DNA from: JBHIBR01 sp046759145 [NCBI: Nitrospinota bacterium]
GTDB lineage: Bacteria > UBA8248
Length of the DNA: 10,460 nt
Direction of reading: 5' to 3'
Assembly (NCBI GenBank): GCA_046759145.1
Contig: JBHIBR010000033.1
Coordinates: 1-10,460 of the forward strand
Of this stretch, positions 4,838-10,460 are shown piece after piece. Position numbers and translations under genes: made by a program. The notes below the pieces were generated by a model. The model made no database searches. It was given only the letters and a program-made list of their open reading frames with translations, and was not told the DNA's origin. Position 1 is the first letter of the stretch. Each line of letters begins with the position of its first letter.

Positions 4838-5305
4838 ATGGGCGTCGAGCGAAGGCTGGAGGAGCTGGGGATCGTGCTTCCGGAGGTGCCAGCCGCGGTG
4901 GCGAACTACATCCCGGGAGTCATCGTGGGCGAGGTGCTTTTCCTCTCGGGCACGATCGGACAGTACAACGGCGAGATCCCGATCAAGGGGAAGCTCGGCG
5001 CGGAGGTGACCGTCGAGCAGGGCTACGAGTCGGCGCGCCTCGCCGGCCTGAACCACCTCGCGATGGCGAAACACTGCCTCGGAGGCGACCTGGACCGCGT
5101 GGTCCGCGTCGTGCGGCTCCTCGGCTACGTGAACAGCGCGCCCGGCTTCAAGGAGGCGCCCTGGGTGGTGAACGGTGAGAGCGATCTCTTGGTGGCGGTT
5201 TTCGGCGAGGAGAAGGGCAAGCACGCGCGCGCCGCAATCAACATCAACGAGCTGACCTATGATGCGCCGGTTGAGACGATCCTCACCCTACACGTCCGGC
5301 CGTAG
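4838..5305 (+). CDS. RidA / YjgF family protein (enamine/imine deaminase-like, YjgF_endoribonc type)
   Basis: The product is 155 residues, the usual length of the longer RidA branch. RidA proteins form trimers and hydrolyse reactive enamine/imine intermediates from PLP enzymes in the cytoplasm; other branches act in catabolic pathways. Features seen are VLFLSGTIGQ (33-42), which is the beta strand with the SG motif, and LNHLAMAKHCLGGDLDRVVRVVRLLGYVNS (71-100), the central helix and strand. Next come APGFKEAPWVVNGESDLLVAVFG (101-123) and GKHARAAI (127-134). Arg131 corresponds to the substrate-carboxylate-binding Arg of RidA, and VE at 145-146 to the conserved C-terminal acidic site. ATG 4838 is supported by AAGGAGGG (4825-4832), five bases away. 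It is divergent from the DUF3830 gene and converges on the SDR gene 31 bases on. The exact substrate is unknown. Confidence 0.9.
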   Translation: MGVERRLEELGIVLPEVPAAVANYIPGVIVGEVLFLSGTIGQYNGEIPIKGKLGAEVTVEQGYESARLAGLNHLAMAKHCLGGDLDRVVRVVRLLGYVNSAPGFKEAPWVVNGESDLLVAVFGEEKGKHARAAININELTYDAPVETILTLHVRP

Positions 5306-5336
5306 GGGGCACACGGGGGGAGCAAGGGGTAGTCCA

Positions 5337-6083
5337 TCAATCCATCAGCAGGCCGCCATTCACATCGACGATCTCGCCCGTAATGTAACCGGCTTGCGGC
5401 GATGCCAAGAAGAGCACCACAGCGGCCACTTCCGGCGGGGTGCCGAACCGCTTCAAAGGACACTGCGCCTCCATCTGCTCGCGTTTCTCAGAAGGCCACT
5501 CGCTCGTCATGTCCGTGACGATGTTCGCGGGCGAGAGAGCGTTCACCCGCACCCCGTGCGGCGCCAGATAGCGAGCCGCCGCCTTCGTGAGACAATCCAC
5601 GCCCGCCTTGGAGGCAGAATAGTGCGGCGGAACAACGAGACCGCCCACCTTGCCGGCGATGGAACTAATGTTGATGATGCATCCGCGACCCTGCTTCTTC
5701 ATGGTCGGCACGACAGCGCGCATGCAGAAAAAAACCCCCCTCAGGTTCACGGCCAGGACACGGTCCCATTCCTCTGGCTCGATCTCCTCGAACGGCGTCT
5801 GGGGGCAGACGCCCGCATTGTTCACCAGCACGTCGATCCTCCCCCAGCGCTCAAGCGCGGCGGACACAAAGCGCTCCACCGAGCTTCTATCGCTCACATC
5901 GACCACCAGGCCCAGGGCTTCGCCGCCCGCCGCCCGCACCGCCTCGCCGCCCGCCGCCGCGCCCGCGGCGCTCGTGCTTCCGACGACCACCCGCGCGCTG
6001 GCCGCCCCGAAGGCGCCGGCTATCTGGCGGCCAATACCCCGGGATCCGCCCGTTACCATCACCACCTGATCCCTGAACTCCAT
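5337..6083 (-). CDS. Short-chain dehydrogenase/reductase (classical SDR, FabG-like)
   Basis: A classical SDR of 248 residues from the second of two adjacent ATGs. I prefer ATG 6083 because GGAGGG (6088-6093, - strand) is then four bases away. The first ATG (6086) would leave only one base; counting below is from that first ATG. The Rossmann dinucleotide site TGGSRGIG is at 12-19 and NNAG at 89-92. The catalytic set is Asn114 in NLRG, Ser142 in INISSIAG, and Tyr156 and Lys160 in YSASK. The C-terminal YITGEIVDVNGG is standard. VVDVSD (61-66) is the usual adenine-contact motif, and VVGSTS after the second strand suggests NADPH preference (inference). It oxidises or reduces a hydroxyl/carbonyl in the cytoplasm; substrate not determinable. 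It converges on ridA and faces away from the chimeric DctP gene, sharing a 400-base spacer with it. Confidence 0.93.
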   Translation of the reverse strand: MEFRDQVVMVTGGSRGIGRQIAGAFGAASARVVVGSTSAAGAAAGGEAVRAAGGEALGLVVDVSDRSSVERFVSAALERWGRIDVLVNNAGVCPQTPFEEIEPEEWDRVLAVNLRGVFFCMRAVVPTMKKQGRGCIINISSIAGKVGGLVVPPHYSASKAGVDCLTKAAARYLAPHGVRVNALSPANIVTDMTSEWPSEKREQMEAQCPLKRFGTPPEVAAVVLFLASPQAGYITGEIVDVNGGLLMD

Positions 6084-6224
6084 CATTCCCTCCCTGGTGC
6101 CCCCCTACCAAGGCACGTCAGTCGCCACGGACGTCGGAGACTGCGCTGCCTACGAGGGGAAACGGATATGGCCTCTCCGCTCAAGTGGGAAAGGGCTGGC
6201 CCCTCCGCCCCCCCGGCGCTAAGG

Positions 6225-6239
6225 GCGATGACGCATCGC
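6225..6239. promoter_or_regulatory. Perfect 6-bp dyad in the SDR / DctP intergenic region
   Basis: GCGATG (6225-6230) and CATCGC (6234-6239) flank a three-base centre. The flanks CTA (6219-6221) and TAG (6240-6242) extend the symmetry with a gap. This is the size of a regulator half-site pair but could equally be a small hairpin or chance. Confidence 0.25.
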
Positions 6240-6281
6240 TAGGCGTCGAGCCCGCGGCCAAAGGGGGGCATCCAACTCGAC

Positions 6282-6301
6282 TTTAGACAATAAAATATAT
6301 G
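6282..6301. promoter_or_regulatory. AT-rich island, probable promoter region between the SDR and the chimeric DctP gene
   Basis: TTTAGACAATAAAATATATG stands out from the GC-rich surroundings. TAAAAT (6291-6296) is a good -10 match on the + strand, and TAGACA (6284-6289) resembles a -35. They are not spaced to work together, and no clean -35 sits 17 bases upstream of TAAAAT. A promoter for either flanking gene is likely here, but I cannot define it. Confidence 0.35.
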
Positions 6302-6353
6302 AAATGCTTTCACATCGGAAAGATACGGCAACAGGGGAAGGAGGCTAGCGGAA

Positions 6354-6453
6354 TCCCTGCTTCACCGTCCGCGAGAGGCCGGTCGTCCAGAGGGGTCGTG
6401 CGCCATCCTTGGCGAATGCGGCCTGAGGCCGCACCTCTCCCGCGAAGCAGGGA
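6354..6453 (+). ncRNA. Candidate structured leader RNA (nested inverted repeats) upstream of the DctP-LivF chimera
   Basis: A perfect 10-bp inverted repeat closes a 100-base segment: TCCCTGCTTC (6354-6363) with GAAGCAGGGA (6444-6453). Inside it, GAGAGG (6373-6378) pairs with CCTCTC (6434-6439) as a second helix in register. Within that are two perfect hairpins: CGCCA/TGGCG (6401-6414, TCCT loop) and TGCGGCC/GGCCGCA (6417-6433, TGA loop). The arrangement of one long closing stem, a second stem and two side hairpins looks like a multibranched leader RNA. It ends 20 bases before the ribosome site of the next gene. It could instead be a small non-autonomous mobile element with terminal inverted repeats, but I see no target-site duplication. 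I do not recognise a known riboswitch class. Confidence 0.4.
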
Positions 6454-6488
6454 AGGATAGTTCCCACGATTTGGGGAGGAGAAAAGCC

Positions 6489-7562
6489 ATGCGTTCCCGA
6501 TGGATCCCCGTAGCGGCCATCGTCCACTGGATCGGATTGGCCCTGGTCGCCGCCCTGGCCGGGGCTCTCCTCCTGGCGCCGCCAGCGGAGGCGGCCCGGA
6601 AGATCACCATCCGCTTCGCCACCATAATCCCCCCCACGTTCCCTTACTACGACGGGATGCTGAAGTTCAAAGAGATCCTCGAGAAGAAACTGCCCGGCCG
6701 GGTCGAGGTGAAGCTCTACCACTCGGGCAAGCTGGGCGACGAGCGCGAAATCGAGGAGGGCGTGCTGCAGGGGAGCGTCCACGTCGCCATCGGCGCGGGC
6801 GCCTTCGCGGGCTTCGCCCCCATCATGGACCTGGTGGAGCTGCCCTTCCTCATCAAGAACCAGGCCCATCTCGAACGCATCGCCACCGGTCCCATCGGGC
6901 GCAAGCTGGCGGAGCTGGTGGCCAAACAGTCGGGCTTTCGGGTCCTGGCCTGGTACAGCACGGGGGACAGCTCCATCGAGACCACCAGGCGGCCCGTCCG
7001 TAAGCCGGAGGACCTGCGGGGGGCCAAGATCCGGACCATGCCCAACAAGGCCATGGTGGCGGCCCTCAAGGCCCTGGGTGCGAACCCCACGCCCGTCCCC
7101 TACCTGGAGGTCTACACGAGCCTGAAACAGGGGGTCGTCGAGGGGACCACCAACGACTGGATGTCTGTGAAGACCATGAAGTTCTACGAGAGCCTGAAGT
7201 ATGCCACCGACCCCAGCAACGCCTACCTGGCGGAGCGAAGAGGCCAGATGGCGGGCTCCCTCAGTGGGGGCGAGCAGCAGATGCTGGCCCTCGGGCGGGG
7301 CCTCATGGCGAGGCCCCGCCTCCTGCTGGTGGATGAACCCTTCTTGGGTCTCGCCCCCGAAGTGGTTCAGACCATCGCCGGGGTGCTCCAGGCCATCAAT
7401 CGGGAAGGGACCTCGGTACTCTTCATCGAGCAGAACGTGGAGCTGGCCTTCTCCCTCTCCCAACGCGGTTACGTGATGGAGAGCGGCCGCATGGTGCTGG
7501 AGGGAAAGGGGGAAGAGCTGCTCCAAAACGAGGAGTTGCGCAAGGTGTATCTGGGGCTCTGA
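6489..7562 (+). pseudogene. Chimeric gene: TRAP solute-binding protein (DctP) N-part fused in frame to the C-terminal half of a LivF ABC ATPase
   Basis: From ATG 6489 (GGGGAGGAG at 6473-6481) one open frame encodes 357 residues. Residues 1-36 are an export signal (hydrophobic 14-31, cut near AEAA). Residues 37-247 are a DctP-type TRAP binding protein: KITIRFATIIPPTFPYYDGM, GEREIEEG-like DEREIEEG (84-91), and PEDLRGAKIRTMPN (173-186), which carries the conserved ligand Arg182. The match ends at KYATDPSNAYL. From about 248 the sequence is the end of LivF: RRGQMAGSLSGGEQQMLALG (250-269, ABC signature), LLLVDEP (278-284, Walker B), FIEQN (312-316) and YVMESGRMVLEG (328-339). The ATPase half lacks Walker A and the Q-loop; the DctP half lacks about its last 80-100 residues. 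An exported half-ATPase cannot hydrolyse ATP, so this is most likely a deletion fusion or an assembly chimera. No DctQ/DctM or Liv genes flank it. Confidence 0.88.
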
Positions 7563-7609
7563 GGGCGGGATCCCCCCCCCGGGCCCCGGTCGGAAGGGAA
7601 TAGCTTCCT

Positions 7610-9379
7610 TCACCAAGTGGCCAGGGGACGCTCCTCCCCCGCCGCCCGGGCCATGGCAGCCCTAAGGGCGGCCGTGGCTGGCTGGTCCACTTCCAGGCTC
7701 TCGGGGTCCAGGACGACGCCGTAGTCCCGGCGCGCGCCCAGGGGGCTCACCTTACCGTCCCGCACGTCTTCCACCACCCGCTCGACTCCGCGCTCCCAAG
7801 GTGGACCGTAGCCTCCCCCCCCGGCCTGGAGGTGGAGGAAAACGTCCCCTCGACGCAGCAGCCGGCGTTTTACTTTGGCCTCAAGCTCCTCATGGAGACC
7901 CCCGCGGTCCACCAGAAGGTTTTTCGACCGCGCCCCCGGCCTTCCCCTGAAGAGGCCATAGGGGGCGAAGCGGACCCGGTCGGCCCGGACCTGAAGGTTT
8001 CCCTCCTCGGCCAAATAGCGGTATTGGCGCAGGAGGCCCAGCCCTCCCCGGAAACGGCCCGCCCCGCCCGAGTCGGGGATGAAGCCATACCGCTCCACCC
8101 GGATGGGGTACTCGCTCTCCAGCACCTCCACGGGCACATTGGACTGGAGGCCCGTCACGTTGGAGGCGCAGTCGATGCCGTCCTTGTCGGGGCGCGCGCC
8201 CCAGGTCCCCGAGATGGTCTCCATGTACATGAACCGCTCGCCGCCCCCGTCGTGGCCGTCGATGAGGACGATGGTGGTTCCCCCCTCGTCCGCGGCCACC
8301 ACCCTGTGGGGGGCCGCCTGGGCCAGGGCACCGAAGAGGACGTTGTTAATCCGGTAGCCCGTCAGTCCCCGCATGAAAGTGGCGGCCGGGAAGACGGCGT
8401 GGACCACAGTCCCCGGCGGTGCGACGACGTGGATGGGGCGGAAGAAGCCGGAGTTCTCCGGGATGTCCGCCCGGGTGATGCACTTGACCGCCGTGTAGAC
8501 GCAGGCCTTGGTGAAAGAGAGACTGCAGTTGAGGGAACCCCGGCACATGGGCGCCGTCCCGGTGAAGTCGGCGGTGAGCTCCTCCCCCTCGATGGTGACC
8601 GCCACGGTGATGGGGATGGCCTCGGGGTCCAGGCCGTCCTCATCCAGGTGGTCGGTGAAGGTGTAGGTCCCATCCGGGAGGGCGGCAATCTCCCGTCGGG
8701 TGATGAGTTCGCTGTGATCCATGAGGGCCTCGAGGCAGCCGTCCAGCTCGCCGAGGCCGTAGCGGGCGATGAGCCGCCCATAGGCCCGCTCGCCCGCCCG
8801 GCAGGCAGCCACCTGGGCGTGGAGGTCTGCCAGCAGGATCTCGGGAAATCGCACGTTCCGCCGCAATAGCGCCAGCAGCGTCTCGTTCGGTCGGCCTCCC
8901 TCGTAGAGCTTCAGGGGAGGGATCCGCAGCCCCTCCTGGAAAACCTCCGTCGCGTCGCTGGCGGCGCTCCCCACGGCCATGCCCCCCACGTCGGCGTGGT
9001 GGGCGCAGGTGGCCATGAAGGCGGCCAAGGCGCCGCCGTGGAAGACGGGCTTGAAGAGAAACACATCGGGAAGGTGGGAGCCGCCTTCGAAGGGGTCGTT
9101 CAAAAGGAGAACATCCCCCTCGCGCAGGTCCCCCTGAAAGCGCTCCAGCACCGCGGCCAGGGCGTCGGGGAAGGCGCAGAGCATGAGAGGGATGGTGAGG
9201 GCCTGGGAGATGACACTCCCCCTCGCGTCGCACACGGCGGTGGAGAAGTCCATGCAATCTTTGATCATGTTCGCCCGGGCGCTCCGGACCACGGTGAAGG
9301 CCATCTCGTCGGCGATGCTCTCCAGGCCGTTTCGCACGACCTCAAAGGTAATGGGGTCCACCCCGGGCGGAGCGCTCAT
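7610..9379 (-). CDS. hyuB: Hydantoinase B / oxoprolinase family protein (HyuB-type subunit)
   Basis: The product is 589 residues, a normal length for HyuB. With HyuA it forms an ATP-dependent enzyme that opens cyclic amides (N-methylhydantoin, 5-oxoproline) or, in relatives, carboxylates acetone or acetophenone. Family marks are PITFEVVRNGLESIADEMAF (9-28), the metal-binding block NDPFEGGSHLPD (94-105), AHHADVGG (126-133), EGLRIPPLKLY (149-159), RNVRFPEILLADLHAQVAA (174-192), and the terminal GGGGYGPPWER (520-530). ATG 9379 is preceded by AGGAGG at four bases. The hyuA stop overlaps it as ATGA, so the two are translated as a coupled pair, the standard hyuA-hyuB order. It converges on the chimeric DctP gene with 47 bases between. 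Substrate cannot be told apart within the family from sequence alone. Confidence 0.93.
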   Translation of the reverse strand: MSAPPGVDPITFEVVRNGLESIADEMAFTVVRSARANMIKDCMDFSTAVCDARGSVISQALTIPLMLCAFPDALAAVLERFQGDLREGDVLLLNDPFEGGSHLPDVFLFKPVFHGGALAAFMATCAHHADVGGMAVGSAASDATEVFQEGLRIPPLKLYEGGRPNETLLALLRRNVRFPEILLADLHAQVAACRAGERAYGRLIARYGLGELDGCLEALMDHSELITRREIAALPDGTYTFTDHLDEDGLDPEAIPITVAVTIEGEELTADFTGTAPMCRGSLNCSLSFTKACVYTAVKCITRADIPENSGFFRPIHVVAPPGTVVHAVFPAATFMRGLTGYRINNVLFGALAQAAPHRVVAADEGGTTIVLIDGHDGGGERFMYMETISGTWGARPDKDGIDCASNVTGLQSNVPVEVLESEYPIRVERYGFIPDSGGAGRFRGGLGLLRQYRYLAEEGNLQVRADRVRFAPYGLFRGRPGARSKNLLVDRGGLHEELEAKVKRRLLRRGDVFLHLQAGGGGYGPPWERGVERVVEDVRDGKVSPLGARRDYGVVLDPESLEVDQPATAALRAAMARAAGEERPLATW

Positions 9380-10460
9380 GGGTCCTCCTCCCGGGCGCCG
9401 CCCTCGATGAGGAGGTTCCCCTCCGCGTCCAACCGCGCGGTGAACCCAGGCGGCACCACCGCGGTGGCGTCGTACTCCTCCACGATGAGAGGGCCAGGCC
9501 GGGGGACGCGCCCCAATGCGAGCCGCGAGAGGACCGGCGTTGGCAGGGAGCCCGCCTCAGGGCCGAAGTAGACCGGACGCTCCCCCCCCGGGGTCGGCCC
9601 ACCTGTCCGGGAGGCATCCTTCGCCCCGACCACGGGCCATCCCCCCTCCCCCAGCGCCTGGGCCGTCACTCGAAGGGCAACCATCTCCACCTCGGCCCCC
9701 GCGGCTCTGTAGCCGTAAATGCGCTCGTGCTCCACCCCGAAGGCCTCGACGAGGCGGTCCAGGTCCTCCCTCCTCAGCGCCCCATCGGGCAGGGGCAGGG
9801 TGAGCTCGGAGACCTGCTTGCGGTACCGGAGGTCCACCGAGCGCGCCAAGGTCACTTCCTCACCGCCCGCTGCCCACACCTCGTCCCGGGCCTCATCCTC
9901 CAGGGCTTCCAGGACGATGCCGAGCTGGTCCGGGTCGAGGCCTGCGAGCGGGCCCAGGTAGGTTCGTACCGCGTGGCGCTCCAGACGGGCGGAGAGGAGG
10001 CCGAAGGCGCTGAACAGCCCGGGGTGCGGCGGGATCACAACGCGCCTCATTCCCAGCTCTCGGGCGAGCTCTGCGGCGTGGACGGGGCCGCTCCCCCCGA
10101 AGGCGATGAGGGCGAAATCCCGCGGGTCCCGGCCCCGCTCCACCGAGATAGAGCGAATGGCCCGGATGAGGTTCGCGTTCGCGACCCGGTGGATGCCGTG
10201 GGCCACCTCGAGCGGGCCCATCCCGAGGGGTTCGGCGATCCGGCGCGCGATGGCCTCCCGGGCGAGGTCGGGGTGGAGGCGGAGGGTGCCCCCCGCGAGG
10301 AAGTCCGGGTTCAGGTAGCCCAGCACCAGGTCGGCGTCGGTGACGGTGGGCTCCGCACCACCGAGCCCGTAGCAAGCGGGGCCGGGGTTCGCGCCCGCAC
10401 TCCCAGGCCCCACCCTCAGGGTGCCGCCCGCCTCCAGCCAGGCCACCGAACCGCCCCCCG
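9376..10460 (-). CDS. hyuA: Hydantoinase A / oxoprolinase family protein (HyuA-type subunit), 5' end outside the window
   Basis: About 360 C-terminal residues of a roughly 690-residue protein are present; the frame runs open to the right edge, so the start lies beyond it. The edge reads GGSVAWLEAGGTLRVGPGSA then GANPGPACYGLGG, the highly conserved central signature of HyuA. PTVTDADLVLGYLNPDFLAGG and FALIAFGGSGPVHAAELA, part of the actin-like ATP-binding fold, follow. The C-terminal domain ends in PGPLIVEEYDATAVVPPGF, also standard. A GTG at 10444-10446 could be mistaken for a start, but it falls inside the conserved block. HyuA supplies the ATP-binding part; HyuB is encoded immediately downstream with a 4-base overlap. 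Relatives include 5-oxoprolinase, N-methylhydantoinase and acetone carboxylase beta subunit. Confidence 0.94.
   Translation of the reverse strand, partial: GGGSVAWLEAGGTLRVGPGSAGANPGPACYGLGGAEPTVTDADLVLGYLNPDFLAGGTLRLHPDLAREAIARRIAEPLGMGPLEVAHGIHRVANANLIRAIRSISVERGRDPRDFALIAFGGSGPVHAAELARELGMRRVVIPPHPGLFSAFGLLSARLERHAVRTYLGPLAGLDPDQLGIVLEALEDEARDEVWAAGGEEVTLARSVDLRYRKQVSELTLPLPDGALRREDLDRLVEAFGVEHERIYGYRAAGAEVEMVALRVTAQALGEGGWPVVGAKDASRTGGPTPGGERPVYFGPEAGSLPTPVLSRLALGRVPRPGPLIVEEYDATAVVPPGFTARLDAEGNLLIEGGAREEDP

Noticed and set aside
4759-5178. 139-codon frame overlapping the start of ridA
   Set aside because: It is out of frame with RidA, rich in Arg/Gly as expected of a shadow, and the RidA frame carries the family motifs and a strong ribosome site.
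7563-7609. Possible bidirectional terminator between the chimera and hyuB (GGAAG/CTTCC near 7591-7607)
   Set aside because: The stem is only five pairs and no T-run follows on either strand.
6345-7616. 423-codon frame on the - strand opposite the chimeric DctP gene
   Set aside because: It resembles no protein family and has no ribosome site; the + strand frame encodes recognisable DctP and LivF sequence.
7832-8869. 345-codon frame on the + strand inside hyuB
   Set aside because: It is a shadow of hyuB, whose conserved motifs occupy the - strand throughout.
10444-10446. GTG as start of a complete 356-residue HyuA-like protein
   Set aside because: The conserved GGGSxAWxxAGGxLRVGP block extends past this codon to the window edge, so the gene is simply cut by the window.
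1-10460. CRISPR arrays, rRNA genes, transposases
   Set aside because: I saw no regularly spaced identical repeats, no rRNA-like sequence and no transposase or integrase motifs on either strand.

Overview
The window is GC-rich bacterial DNA (clearly above 60% G+C by eye, not computed) with long shadow reading frames on the strand opposite most genes. The gene set is a TRAP-type binding protein, LivF- and MalK-type ABC ATPases, a hydantoinase/oxoprolinase pair, a DUF3830 protein, RidA, an SDR, a carboxymuconolactone decarboxylase-like protein and a zinc-type dehydrogenase tail. This is typical of metabolically versatile, often uncultured Gram-negative lineages such as Rokubacteria, NC10, Tectomicrobia or some Proteobacteria. 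That placement is an inference; no marker gene in the window fixes it.

Left part (1-2320): the tail of an MDR dehydrogenase (+), a spacer with a 19-base poly-C run, a carboxymuconolactone decarboxylase-like gene (+, GTG start), and a convergent sugar-type ABC ATPase (-) with a plausible promoter and no permease genes beside it.

Middle part (2258-4151): two paralogous tRNA-Leu genes, anticodons CAA and TAA. Each is preceded by the same diverged 66-bp block, so the tRNA and its upstream sequence were duplicated together. Between them lie the C-terminal remnant of an M20 metallopeptidase/deacylase (-) and a secreted four-repeat TPR protein (+) that appears translationally coupled to an 18-codon upstream ORF. 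The second tRNA is followed by a textbook intrinsic terminator.

Right part (4152-10460): DUF3830 (-) and RidA (+) are divergent, with overlapping -10 elements. An SDR (-) converges on RidA. A long AT-richer spacer with a nested inverted-repeat structure leads into a chimeric gene: a TRAP DctP solute-binding protein fused in frame to the C-terminal half of a LivF ATPase. A hydantoinase B/A pair (-, ATGA overlap) closes the window; hyuA runs off the right edge.

The genes suggest uptake and breakdown of amides, cyclic amides or carboxylates: HyuAB for ATP-dependent ring opening, RidA for reactive enamine/imine clearance, SDR, and the DUF3830 and transport proteins. No single pathway can be proved from the sequence. 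The strongest anomalies are the DctP-LivF chimera, the structured leader before it, the duplicated tRNA-Leu modules, and the M20 remnant.
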